NCBI GenBank assembly: GCA_015501055.1 | Contig: JADNYV010000009.1 | Location: 1 to 64,000, forward strand | Origin: Mucidula mucida | Lineage: Eukaryota > Basidiomycota > Agaricomycetes > Agaricales > Physalacriaceae | Direction: 5' to 3' | DNA length: 64,000 bases | Part shown: positions 21,849 through 33,479 of the stretch, one piece after another | How the letters are laid out: the number at the start of each line of letters is the position of its first letter | Numbering within the stretch: position 1 is the stretch's first letter | Made by a program: the position numbers and the translations under genes | Notes under the pieces: model-generated | What the model saw: only the letters and a program-made list of their open reading frames with translations | Databases searched by the model: none | Told to the model about the DNA's origin: nothing

Positions 21849-22550
21849 ATGCGGCACCCAGGGATAACGACTACCTCCCTCGCTTTATATTCACTTCTGG
21901 TTTTGTTGCTGTTGGCTGTTGCAGTCAGGCACAGTAGGTATATCTACGCTAGTTCTGAGATCCCACACGAATACAGTGAGCGAGTCGGCGTGTCTAGCGG
22001 TGCAAGCCGATGAATGTTATGTAGCGTATGTTGGACAAGATTTCCCGCGGACGTGGGACATAGGAGCTCTGGATCCAGTGTACATGAGCGTCGAGAACAC
22101 GGGGCACTATTCGTTGAACGGGTCGCTCAGCGATGCGGAGTGGGAGGCGCTCGTCCCCCGTAATGGCGTGCTGTCCTTTAACGAAGAGAAATTCACCATC
22201 TCCTACTTCCACCAGCTACGTTGTCTCAACATTATACGGAAAGGGATTGTCGCGTTTCGCGACCCAGGGCAGAGACAGCAGCCGAGTAGGCTGGTTCAAC
22301 ATTGCATGAATTATTTACGCCAGATGGTGCTCTGTCGCGCGGATACCCACTTGGAATCTGTGCGAGACCATGTTGGTCCCCATGTTGCCGTTAGCGAGAC
22401 GACCCATGTCTGCCAGGACTGGTCTGCGATTTACGAAGCCGCTGCCAAGGCGCTTTTAGATCGTGAGTCTTCGCATTGTATTATTTATTCCCGCCTACTT
22501 ACCAAGAGGCAGGACGAAAAGGACTTCTTGAAGCAACGAAATCGTTGACG
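21849..22550 (+). CDS. UstYa-like (DUF3328) membrane oxidase-like protein 2
   Basis: Exon 1 (21849-21933) encodes MRHPG and a hydrophobic helix (LALYSLLVLLLLAVAV). A 43-nt intron joins it in phase to exon 2 (21977-22462). Exon 2 contains VAYVGQDFPRTW, EPVYMSVE-like DPVYMSVENTGHYSL, FHQLRCLNIIRKG and VQHCMNYLRQMVLCRADTHLESV, all DUF3328 signatures. The two HxxHC motifs are altered to HQLRC and LVQHC, so key His residues differ from protein 1. The chain ends in VCQDWSAIYEAA and a short last exon whose acceptor (near 22503) is ambiguous, so the end is approximate. The likely role is oxidation in a peptide or metabolite pathway; the nearby P450 could belong to the same pathway. Confidence 0.75.
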
Positions 22551-23326
22551 AGGGTTCTGCTTCAAGCATGTCCTATGTCAGTCTACTATTGGTAGTAAAT
22601 CCTTTGAAGACTAGAATATGGCTGAACAGATGGTAAAGTTAGTAGAGCTGAGAGAGGATAAATAATCATCACTTGTGAGTCGACGCTCTACACACATGTA
22701 ATAGACCACTGGGGTCTACGCATTGTCCAAGCAAAGACCCCATGCAGTCAAAGCTTAAGACCACCTCGTGGCCGTAGCCAAGTCAATTTGACTTCGAGAA
22801 GGCCAGTCTTTGCCCAAGAAGTCCGGAACCTTGGTAATGACTTTTGTAAGTTGTCGTAGACTCACCATTCATTTGTAGAGACGGAGACTCGCAGCTGAGG
22901 GAGGAAATCAAGCGAAAGCAGCCACGAGCTAAATCCGGTAGCATTGATCGGCGCGACTTGCCTTCCACCTCCATGGACATTTCAACATCGTTGTTATATC
23001 ATCCAGTCCTCTTTTTGAGCAATTCTGTTTCTCGAGTTCAAACCCAAGAGACGCGGCAAGCCCCCTGCCCTGCACATTTTATAACACAGTGAACTTTGCC
23101 AATTTCACCACCACCAGTCAGAAACCTCAAGTAAAGTCCACTCTTTGGCTTGATTCCTGATTAACCTGTACATGGCTCAACGAATACCTTCTCTTTTAGA
23201 ATCTCGGGAACGTGTACCTTTATCTCGCGACTTAAACGAGGCACATCAAATTAACCGCCCCCAACATGCGGCACGGTCACCTATCGAGCCTTATGAACCT
23301 CCACTTTTGACTCATACCTTGAGAAA
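22551..23326. other. Intergenic, nothing recognised
   Basis: Short ORFs only. Includes the probable promoter of the kinase-like gene at 23327. Confidence 0.5.
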
Positions 23327-24795
23327 ATGTCTCCCGCCCGTGAACCCTTCATTACAGCGCGCTCTCCCGATGGAGCGCCATGGGCAGAGGACCCTTCGCA
23401 GTTTCGAATTGATCAGCACGCCTGTCAATGTATCAACTTCGTCAAGTCTGTCGACGACGACAGAAGTGGCCCATTTCCGACTGTTGTTGCTCCTTGGCTT
23501 GTGCTCGACATAGTCGCCGGACGAGAAAAGCCAGGCAGCTACTCTAAACACGTCCCTCTTTCAAAACACGATACTGCAGACTCGGAGAGCATGAGCTCCG
23601 GCTCAGGCTCTGCTACATCTTCGACCACCTTCTGCGACTCTGCAGGTGCAGAATCACTACTGGAGCCAGCCTCTCCACCTCCGCCACCGCCATCCGACGT
23701 AATGGACTCGCCCGACGAGGTGCGTACGTAAAATGCGTTTCAATGATTGAAACAGCACTCAATGATGGATTCCAGATATCGGAGCCGCCAAAACCCCCGG
23801 AGATACTGAAATTAGAGGAGACAATACCCTTAGAATTTCTGCCGGACATTTTGGTCGTGCATGATCCCGAAGGCAAGACACAGTACCCCGAATTTGATAC
23901 CCCGCCACGTGAAAGCACGCGATATAAACGCGTCTTTCCCCGACGGCGCGACCATCATTCAAGACATGGCGCGACGAGGTCCAGAGAGGCATCCCTGGAC
24001 TTTGCAGACGCCGAGTCAATTGGATCTGGGAACCATTCACGTGTCTTCCGTACACGGTTATGCCTTCCCTCACCTCTCACGACCAAATCCCCCGAGTCAT
24101 CGGGACAGGTATTCGTGGCAGCAAAGCTATGTCTGTCAGATTCATACTCCTATCGAATGCTTTGCCACGAAGCGAAGATGTATAGCTCCATCATTCCTTC
24201 CTTCTTCACAAAAGATTGGACAGGATATCACTTCCTCTCAGAGGCAATGTACGACGGCTATGGTGTTGTCCCCGTTGCTGCCGTCGTTCCCAAGTTCTAT
24301 GGGCTTTACATCCCGGAGCGCTCGTCGCATCGCGGATTCCTGAGCCCTGTTATGCTCATGGAGGAATGTGGGACGCCGATTGACCGTGAAGCGCTACTTC
24401 CCAATGAAAGGTATGTCGCCCATCTAAAGTTGGGTTACCTACGCGGTGTTGACACCCGAAAAAGGGAACTCATCTACTCCTTTGTCGTTCGGCTGCATCG
24501 TGTTGGCATATGCCAGGGATCCTTCAAATGCGTAAACGTTCTCAAGCAGGCCGGACCATTGAGCGCCGAGCCAGCTCAACGTTCGCTCGACACCCCGAGT
24601 TTCCGTCTGATTGATTTTGGACGGGCTGAGATGTACGAGGACTTATCGGGAAGAGAGTGGCGGGAGATATGCAGAGAACAGATGGACGACATGAAGGATG
24701 ATATTTATGGGCAGAAAAGGGAAATGACGGATCCCATCTCTGGCCGGAAGCATTTCACGAGACGATTCTTAGCGTCAAGTGCAGGACTTGTGTAG
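23327..24795 (+). CDS. Kinase-like protein lacking the catalytic Asp (probable pseudokinase)
   Basis: Exons 23327-23723 and 23756-24795 join in phase (32-nt intron, GTACGT donor), giving about 478 residues. The N-terminal 170 residues are low in complexity with poly-Ser and poly-Pro. A kinase fold follows: the glycine loop IGSGNHSRVFR, the VAIK-type VAAKL, the helix-C Glu in CHEAKMY, the hinge LMEECGTPI and RLIDFGRAE in place of DFG. The catalytic loop reads LHRVGICQGSFKCVNVL, so the Asp of HRD is replaced. The family occurs widely in Agaricomycetes. A segment around 23905-24000 also reads well in another frame (PDGATIIQDMARRGPERHPW), so an extra intron or compensating frameshifts are possible. 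Confidence 0.7.
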
Positions 24796-25989
24796 ATTTG
24801 AGTCGCTATCTTATACGAGTATTCATTGAGGTATCACGTTTGGTAGAGAGTATTTCGATAACGGACTTGCAGAGCGGCTAGGGGGAATTGGTCGGGGCCA
24901 CCACAAAGCACGGTCACGTGCTATATCTTTGACTTGCAAAACAGACACGGACACATTTCATAGCCACATTCAGACCGTCATGCTAAAATTCTCGAACGCG
25001 CCTAAGTCATTGCTGTAAGTTGCTTCATCATTGAAGACCGAAATCTTCAAAATCAATGGGCCTCCCCAAACTTGTAGGAAAGTTCTCCGAGTGGGGCTTT
25101 GGAGGGCTTTGGGGTACCTGCGTTGTGAGCTTGATCCACACCCACTCGGACCCCCAACTCTGCACACCCCACTTGTTGCAAGATTGAACAGTAACAGTCT
25201 GTTGCGGCGTGGTATCGGACCAGCTCTCCCAGAATCTCCACAATAATAGTCCTGTTTCCCAGCAATCCTCATGATTGCATCTCCTTCCAGGGCGCTAAAT
25301 TATACTAGATGATCTTAGTACGCATATACGGACAGCTTCGGATGTGCGCCTTTGGGTCTGCAGTGGCGTGTTCCTACCCACAGCAGGTCCGGGCGTATAA
25401 CGATTCGTGGAGGAACGCAGCAAACTTTTCTATCTTCGACAAGCCATAGTCAAGTTGTCTGCATATTGTCCAGGCGTCTGTACAAGCTCGGCGAAAGTTT
25501 CCACGCCCAATGAAGCAGGATTGCAAGGCTGTAGACGTCTACATGCCAATGGTAAAACATTCACCTCAATCAGCAAAAGGTGATTGATGAAATGCACATC
25601 TTTTCAAACTCTTCTCCTTTAGGACTCTCGCCATCCTAATTGACCAACAAAACACGACAATACCTCAGGCGTAATGTGAGCGCGTCAAAATGTCCTAGAA
25701 CAACAAGTAAGGGCCAGGAGAATTGTCATGGTATCTACCTCCGAGATTGCTTCAATGTTCATGGACTGACGACGAGACCATCTTCTGTCTGAATAATGGG
25801 GTAGTCCGACGGGGACCGCCGCCTTGTATAAAAGGTGGCATAAAGCAGGATGAACTCTCATCTGCCTGGTGCATTCACATCTCTTCACACGCTGGTGAGT
25901 TCAGCTCAACGCTCCAGATTGCCTGGTAGGCTAAGACGCGTCCTCAGGTCGTGCATTTGCATCTCATTACTCAAATCAACCCCTTCAAC
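24796..25989. other. Intergenic, nothing certain
   Basis: No supported gene. A TATA-like TATAAAA occurs near 25828 and a short ORF starts at 25850. These could be the promoter and first exon of the ART-like gene downstream. Confidence 0.45.
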
Positions 25990-27132
25990 ATGTTTTCCAT
26001 CCGATCCTCCCTGCTTTCGTCATCCTCGGACTTTCTGTTTTGTCAATCGCTGTGCCCCTCCAAGAGGTGAGGGCGCTGTTTCTGATAAATCTAATCTGAC
26101 GCCACACATCTAGAGTACAAGCGTGCTACAGGCTCGTTTCGGTGTTCCCATCCTTCAGACGAGACACACAGCTGGTCATCAAGATCCCAAGAAGAAGATC
26201 ACGCTGTACCACGGCACGCCAATGAGCAATCTCAAGGAAAAGATGGAACACATGGTCACGAAATGGCCACCGACGGGCAAAGGAGACTTGTCTCGAACTG
26301 GTCTGTCCTCAAGTCTACTCCGAGTCGCTCCTTTTTTCTCACCCTTACCGTACTATAGGAGGAATCTATCTCACCGACAGTCTGCGCGCGGCTGCACAGT
26401 GGGCTTGCTACGGCAAGTCCACATCGGACGGTCAGGAGGGAGGGATCATCGGTACGTGACACACTGACTTCTCTTCTGTAGCAAAGAGCGCTAACGTTTC
26501 GTGCAGAATATACATGGGACGGAGAAAGGTAAAACACCCGAGTATTTTCCCGTGCAGACAAGTCATAACATGGATGTTCTAGTGCGAATGTCTACCCCTA
26601 CAGCTCATGGCCTAGCAAAATCGACTATCAAAATGCGTGTCCATGTTCGAGTATCAAGTTCGTGCTAGTACTTAAGCGGGGCCTTCTAGTTCATTTACGC
26701 CAACTTTGCCGACATGCTCAAGAGTAGCGGAAGTCTTAGTCGGAACGAAGCCAAAGCCAAAGTCGCTGAACTTGTCGCGTTTTCAAAGAGCATAACATGT
26801 TCAAAGGGTATGTAGATATTGAGCTCCTCACGTATTTGTAGTGACTTCCTTTCCTTGCAGACCAATGGAGACAGCAGAGCCAGTACGCATGCTTTCACCG
26901 CTCATACTTTATACTAATGCGAGGTCTACAGAAATCACGGACCACTTCTGGCAGTACGCCATCGTCGATATGGAGGCGTTCAAACGCACGCCAAGATGAC
27001 CGCCGGCTACAAGGTGCGTGCTCGAAGATCGTGCCCGGTAACAGCTTGAAACTCGACGACACGCAAGGTCCCGTTGCCAAGTTTTCTAAAGCTGTGACGA
27101 AGGAGCTGGCTTTGACCAAGGTTGAGGCTTAA
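25990..27132 (+). pseudogene. Secreted ART-like (ADP-ribosyltransferase-fold) gene, probably decayed
   Basis: Exons separated by short introns encode a hydrophobic leader (LPAFVILGLSVLSIAVPLQE). Then come ITLYHGTPMSNL, GGIYLTDSLRAAAQWACYG, EYTWDGES, FADMLKSSGSLSRNEAKAK and DHFWQYAIVDME. The LYHGT...GxYLTD...AxxWA layout is that of DUF3990/ART-fold proteins, which use NAD. Two problems suggest decay. The leader has no in-frame Met. In the last exon, two single-base losses relative to the relic at 10466 (near 26975-26985) put the C-terminus (CSKIVPGNS...KVEA) out of frame. Catalytic residues cannot be assigned with certainty. If functional it would be an extracellular protein; the target is unknown. 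Confidence 0.55.
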
Positions 27133-27214
27133 GGTAGTAGAAGCTTATCAACAATAAAGACTTCATTCATGAGATGAACATTTGGGCCATGGATACGTTG
27201 GACGGCAACAAGAC

Positions 27215-27500
27215 ATTTAAAGAAGAACCTCGCATTAATTCCGGAGCGGCGGAGCCATCTTCGATTGTTCGGCGACAAACTATAACGATCGCATTGTCAC
27301 GTTGAACTGTTACCAACACTGAGTACTGGAGTGCGGCAATAATGTGGGATAAGAAAACTTCTATTTCTGGTAGTTTGTGGCGTACCTTTACCACACCCGT
27401 TTTAAGTGGGACGATTTCAGTGTCCAAAGGTCGGTGCGATGTGGGAGAGCTGCTAGCAAGATTGTCGACATCACAAGGAGGCTATTCTGACAGTGAGAGA
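27215..27500 (+). repeat. Relic of the small secreted protein gene and its 3' flank
   Basis: 27240-27325 aligns with the last exon at 2370-2446 (GGAGCCATCTTCGAT, ACTATAACGATCGCAT, GAACTGTTACC). 27358-27500 aligns with 2740-2895. The reading frame is lost. It marks the left part of the ancestral block that was duplicated. Confidence 0.6.
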
Positions 27501-27794
27501 CAGGAGCAACGGCAGTGTGAAGGCAGTCACTGTAGTGTTTGGCACAGGCCTCCATTTGCCAAAAGGCTTGCAACTTTTTCTCCATCAACTGCCAAATCTA
27601 CCTAATTGACGGATGCAGACTATGCCCGCGGGCGCGAACATCCAATCCAACCAGGAATCTACAGAAAACACCATTCTGAGCTCGAGATCGGAAAAGCGCA
27701 CACCTTACGGTGAGTAAAAAACCCGCATTTCAGGGAATCCTTTCCAGAACACGGGGTAGTATACAATTAGATGCATTCTACGGGCCGGAGGTTA
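27501..27794. other. Intergenic, left flank of duplicated block 2
   Basis: No gene recognised. Homology with block 1 begins at 27795, opposite position 4466 inside the first exon of AAA copy A. The body of that gene is therefore absent here. Confidence 0.5.
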
Positions 27795-28024
27795 TGGTGG
27801 GAGTCGGACATGATGGTCAAGGATCAGAGACGATGAGGGCCATCACGTGATCTCATGCTCTTGTCGTCCTCCCCAAAGGAATGGTAGCTTGACCGGGCAC
27901 TCATCTCTTACTTAATCATGCTCAAATCCATCGTAATTCATTAACATAATTTCATCGAAAAAATACAGCAACCGTAAGTATGAGTGGATAAATGAATGTA
28001 AGTATGAGTAGAAAAATCCAAGCT

Positions 28025-30977
28025 TCAAGCCCGGTGAAACCTATGCGCCTTCTCGATCGACGGAAGCTGATAGTGAATGATATACTTGCCGCACAGAAGC
28101 ATCCAGATGTACGCCCTAATGACCGTATTCTCCCCAGTCGTCCTCGATTCGATAACCGACCACTCTATGCCTTCGGGGCTGGTGCCACCCAATACCTTGC
28201 CGTCCACAATCATCGTCTCACCCGCCGCAACGAGCTCCTGATACTCCCTTACCTGTGCGATTCCCTTCCGGAACCGCGTGTCGACACGTTCGTAGCAGTC
28301 CTTGTTGTGAGAGCGATACTTGACAATCAAGTCGGTCCAGTACAGATTGGCGCTGTACTTTCGATACCCGGGTCGCCCTCCGTTCGCCTTGAGTTCCGCG
28401 GTGAGATCGACTTCCGCCTTGTTCTCCCAATGGTTAGCGTCGGGCCACTCGTTTTCCATGATGGGGTCGATCTTGTCCGTGATGAAAGTGCGAAGTTGGA
28501 AGGTAGATGGGTTGATATCATCGACGGTGCCGGCGTATACGTTCGTAGCGTTCGCGACCTTGAGTTCGTGGACGGCGCCTTCCTCAGGTTCGTAACAGTC
28601 GACATAGAGGTTCGATGTCTGCTTGTTCAGTGCGTCGTTGAGACCACGATCGATAGGTCCCTTCTTGAGGCGAAGCTCAGGTAGACTGAGTAGATGTCCG
28701 ACATACATGTCCCGAGAATCCAACCGCTCCTTGAACATCAGGTGGAACGAGTTTTCCTGAAGGTCTCTTGTCATCGTCAACGGCAGCGACTGGTAGTATT
28801 TTCCAAACGGCGCGACATGTCCACAGGGTCGTGCGAATACGTGGTTTGCTCAATCGTGGTCATACGGGTTCGGAAGACCTCGAGAATCTGCCATCGTTGA
28901 GTGAGTGGGAGTGAACCTGACGAACTCAAGAAAACTTACCAATTGTTTCGCCTGCGTATTCGCAAACACCACTTTGCATGTTCCGTCCAGTGCGCGGTCG
29001 GTTAGAGCCAGCAAAAGCCCGAGGCTCAACAGTAAATTGGAGACCGGATCCTTGCGGGACCCTTCGACGAGGTGTGAGGCACCCGATGTAGCAGAACCTG
29101 CCTGTACGAGTTGGCGAGGAGGGATATCGCTGTAGCAAAATTGCCGATCAACGTTAACCAAAAACGGAGGTGCTCCAGAGTGAATAGAGCTGTCTTCAAG
29201 CTTGTTTCGCTGGTCGGGTTCCATTCGGCAGAGCCCTATGGCGATGGCACGTTCAATGTCGCTACTGATACCCAAGGATAGATATCGATTCGAGGTTGGA
29301 TCCTTGGTTAAGCGAGGTTCGAGAGAGACGGTCGCATCGTTGCGATTCGCCCATGCTAGTTCAAGAACCGATACAAGGAAAGCGTAACGGAGTCGTGGTC
29401 CATATTTTGTGACCCCATCCTCAGAGTATACGAGGTTCCGGAGATCTCCAACAGTTCTTGATGGCGATCGCCTAGAGTTTTCTTGTCGGGACCACCGCCA
29501 TTGGGTTTGCGGTATACCCACGACAAGAGAGCCTTCCCTATTGCCACACGAGGAGAGCAGAGGTCTTGGAACGACGGCAGGGAACTGAGGTCCCTTATTG
29601 GAAACAAAGGTGTTTGGATTGCTTCCATCATTCCGCTGGTACGAGAAAATCCGTAAACGCGTGCTACCACTGGGGAAGTGACGAGAGGCGCAAGAAAGTT
29701 TGCTGATATCCATCTGCAGAGACCATGCTCCGTCAGATTGACGGAACGGCTACCTTCGAGGCGACCAAGCCACATGTCCGTTGCAGGTGCATCGAAGTCC
29801 TTTATCGTGACCATGACGAAGCAACCGGGCGCGAAACGCTGTACTAGAGACTGCGAGAGACAATGAGAAAAATAGGATTGTCGGAAACCGGAGAACATAC
29901 CAGAGCGCCTTGGATGGACTCAAGCACGTCATCGTCATGCAGGGCAATGTCGGAATTGCCCAGGTAGGTTCTATATGTCTTGCCAAACGACCGTAAAGCC
30001 TTCAAGATCTCAGTAGTGAGAGTGGCTTTAGCCATTCCGTCGGTCAATCCAGTCAAGGGCGAGAAAATGATGGGCAAAACAAGGCACTTTTCACGTAGCG
30101 ACCCAACTTGTGGGAGCAAATTTGAGGTGGTGCGAATGGCCAGTCCTTTGAGAGCTTTATCGCTTGACTTCGGCTCCTCAAGGATGTCATGATGACGCTC
30201 CAACATGCTGCGAAGTAGACCCATGGGGACGGACTCATAGTGGTTGAAAAGGACCACTTTGGTGGATGTGCCTCGGACCAAAGCAGTTTCGATGTCGCCG
30301 ATAATGAGTGAGAAGTCTATGAGAACAGTGTTCTGGTTATGGAGAAGAGTTTCAAAGTCGGACGCCAATGAAAACTGTATAAAGTCAGCATGAGATTCGC
30401 GAGAAACTGACGAAACACATACGTTCTTGTCATTTCGGTTGATTGCAGCAAAGAGAATTATTTTTTCTCCATTCGCGTAGTACGTGGACTGCACAAGAGA
30501 GAGAGGAGATGGTCGGATGACCCGATTTGAGTCGGATTTGTCTGGTGATCGAGGCCTCTTCTGAACGGTGGGCGACGACCTATCAGCTGGTGGCGCGCTG
30601 CCGGGACTGTGCGATGGTTCGCCATTTACCGAATCTCGTTTACGATAGAAGACTATCAAGTCGCAGCCATCTAAGAGGCGTCGAATAATTTGTCGCATCT
30701 GGCGTTGTGGATCGAACTGGTCTTCATTGAGAAGATCAGCGTCAGTTGCGGACGCAGCCTGGAGCAGAGTGGTCGATATGGTGGTCTCCAGCATCTCGTA
30801 CTGTGCGGAGCACGGCTCAGCGAAGCACATGTTGAAATGACCAACTCTTATAGCAGAAAAGAGACTCTCCGCCGTAAGAGTGGTTTTAAAATCCTCAGGA
30901 AGCTTGATTTCGGCCTGCCGAAGGGTGCCATCCATTTGACGAGGATGGCCGTATAGAAGAGCGCAGCGAGTGATCAT
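28025..30977 (-). pseudogene. Partner 2, frameshifted copy of the unknown 927-aa gene
   Basis: Nearly identical to partner 1, with exon 1 at 30977-29901 and the same intron sites. Two single-base changes break it. At the second intron, one base is gained before the GTATAC donor (near 29432) and one is lost just after it, so exon 2 is 419 nt rather than 418 and the splice shifts frame. In exon 4 one base is missing near 28800 (TATTTTCC against TATTTCTCC). The two shifts do not rescue each other because the intervening frame has stops. Residues 85-130 of exon 1 differ clearly from copy 1 although the rest is almost identical. Assembly error cannot be excluded. Confidence 0.75.
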
Positions 30978-31199
30978 GGAGAAAGAAAGGAGCGAGTATT
31001 AATGATAGTAGCTGTTGAAGTGCAGGCAACAAAGAGAAGTGCTTTTGTGCGAGCCCATTGTCGGCCAGAGCAAAGATAATGCAATCACGTGATAGTCCTT
31101 TGTTGACTCCAAAACGGGTAACGCGACCCTTGGAGGTTGATCATTAACCATCATCTCCGTCAACTCCCACCACAAACTCACCCTACCGACTGCACAGAA
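30978..31199. promoter_or_regulatory. Bidirectional promoter of partner 2 and AAA copy C
   Basis: A 222-bp divergent intergenic region homologous to 7658-7890, with TCACGTGA at 31085-31092. Confidence 0.6.
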
Positions 31200-32790
31200 A
31201 TGTATACTTTGGCGTGTCCTGTTCAAGACTCCTTGCAAGACAGTTCTAATGGGCGTCTGTCTCCTACCGGTGAGTCTTGCCGTTCTCGTCGTCGTGCAGA
31301 ATCTAATAGTCGTCCCACTTTCAGATACTCTTCTCGGCGACTCTGGCACGTTGCTCGACACGTATTCACGACCCACAACACCAACGAACACGTCGTGGTC
31401 GCCGTCAGCGTCGACCGACGTTTCGCCTGAAGGCTGGGTCTCGCCATTGAAATCATGCTTCGAAGCGATGGTGCTAGAGCCCGCCTGCGAGTACGCGGAC
31501 TGCGAGCCTATGGAAGTTGTTGACTACGACGACGACGACGGCGATGGAGAAGTCGACGATTTTATTCGTGAAGAAACCGGCATCGACAACAAAGACATGC
31601 CACCTTCTGGCGTTGTCTTTTGGTCAGGCAGGGTGGCCTCGAAAGCACTTGGGACTTGCCCTTCGCTGGTGGGTTCAACTTGCGCCGTCATGCTGCGCCG
31701 TCATTCTCACAGTTCTGTAGCTTCTCCCAACCCCTCGCCTCAGGTTTCGCGATATCGTTTACGCGGGCAACATCGCTTGGGCGAACAAAGCGCAAAGTAT
31801 TGTGGAACTTTGTGGTCTCCAACGATCACTCTACCTCCGTATCCCCATCATTTGCCGGCCATCTGGATTCGGGAAGACGTCGTTCTTGACCATGCTCCAA
31901 TCATTCCACAATATACGCGACGACAAACCCGCCCCGGCTCGGCGCGTTTTCAGTCAACTGTCCCTGGACTATGTGTTTGGACACGAAGCCAACTTGCGCG
32001 ATTGCCACTTCCAGGACCATCTCATCCTCACATTCGACCTAAGGAACCTCGACGTATCGTCTCCACAGGTCTTCAAGGAAGATCTCCTTGACGAAATCGA
32101 CAGTGTCCTCACTGGGTTTATATACCGCTATGGATATATCTTGGATCAAGATGGTTCAAAACGTGTCGACCCCTCCATCTTTGACTCTGTGGGTCGCTTC
32201 GATCTCTTCGGAGCATTACTAGTAGGTCGACTTCCTTGCCACCCAGCGTCTCTATGCTCATGGTTCATTTCTAGGAATGGTTATTGGACGCCGAACTCCC
32301 CGTCTTCCTCGTGGTCGACAATTACGACCTTGCGCAGCGCGCTTCAAACGGCGACCGCGAAATTACCGACATTCTGAGCGAGCACTTCGTATCGCCTTTG
32401 CGTCACTTCAGTGACAAATTTATTCGCCGTGGTATAATCGTTGGTGAAGCAACTCCGACTGAGTTGCGGCAGCGTTGTGGGTACGACATTTGGACCTCCC
32501 TCGGCGAGGATCGCTCGGGAGACTATCGCCTTGCAACCGCTTTTGGGTTCACAAGGTCCGAAATTCGCCACCTGTGCATAACATTTGGTATACCAGGTGT
32601 TGAGAAGGAGATTTTTGCATCGCTGGCAGGGCATCGCTTCTCCGACCACGTCCAGGAGAGTGTATACTGCACGAAGGATGTCTTGGACTTTCTTCGGCGA
32701 CAGCCCGTACTTGCGAATAGGACATATATAGACCGTCATTCCGCAACGAAGGAGCAGCTCTGGAATGGTATGTCTAGTACCACAGTGTAA
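31200..32790 (+). CDS. AAA-ATPase-like domain protein, copy C
   Basis: Exons 31200-31269, 31325-31668, 31721-32221 and 32275-32790 join in phase to give 476 residues. Intron lengths and phases match copy B (55, 52 and 53 nt). Walker A (CRPSGFGKTSFL) and the Walker B-like VFLVVDNYD are intact, as is the end region (FGFTRSEIRHL, GHRFSDHVQ). It differs from copy B mainly in the first ~60 residues and in a short patch (SVLTGFIYRYGYI against NVLSDFIWRYGYL), with identical stretches between. As in copy B, the usual C-terminal nuclease domain is missing. Its divergent partner is frameshifted, so this NTPase may be an orphan or may use partner 1. Confidence 0.85.
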
Positions 32791-33112
32791 TCGCTGTTGC
32801 ATCGCTATGTTTGACGCTTTGTTTTGCTATCTATCTCGCATTCTCAAATATCTACATTCTTGCACAATATGTACAATACAATACACACCGTCTCTAAATT
32901 CTAGTCATCACACGCTGGTCGTCCTGTTGTGGATTAGCGAGCACGCCTACTCGAGGTGTTCGGTCGATATGTTCCGGTTGCTTGTCCTCATTTATGATGC
33001 GATGAAGCGAACACAAATTCACGCCTGGGCACACTACGTGCACTGCGATAATCAACATAAAACCCAAAAGATAACTAGAAATATGAAAAGCGATATAGTG
33101 TCCATATATGTA

Positions 33113-33469
33113 CACTGACGGCGAATACTGATGACATCCCCCAAAACGGGTAATTGCGCGATCGCGCCCCCGCCCGCCGCTTGCGTTAGCCAGGGTGCTG
33201 GACACAAGAAAGTATTAGATTGCAACAAGAACCAATTAAATGTGCTATTTTCAAGCCTAGAAGGCCACTTGTATCATTTTGATAGAAAATGTTCAAATGG
33301 ATGCTACATTGCCAAAACATGATCTTTTGCTGTGGTTCTTCTTGCAGAATGACAGGTCTGCATGTCCCCTTCGCAGCAATCAACACCCTGGCTAACGCAA
33401 GCGGCGGGGCGGGGGCGCGATCGCGCAATTACCCGTTTTGGGGGATGTCATCAGTATTCGCCGTCAGTG
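33113..33469. mobile_element. MITE with ~85-bp terminal inverted repeats
   Basis: The ends 33113-33197 and 33384-33469 are near-perfect inverted copies, beginning CACTGACGGCGAATACTGAT and differing by a single G/C-run indel. The 357-bp element is flanked by TATGTA on both sides (33107-33112, 33470-33475), a 6-bp target duplication; a TA duplication is the minimal reading. It has no coding capacity. It lies between the duplicated block and the F-box relic. Confidence 0.9.
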
Positions 33470-33479
33470 TATGTAAGAT

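Larger units (their letters stand above)
27795..33055. repeat. Segmental duplication, block 2
   Basis: Direct copy of 4466-10222 without the LINE. It contains partner 2 and AAA copy C in the same divergent order. Confidence 0.9.

Noticed and set aside
28025..29713. The two frameshifts of partner 2 compensating each other
   Set aside because: The shifts have opposite sign, but the frame used between them contains stop codons, so the copy would not be rescued.
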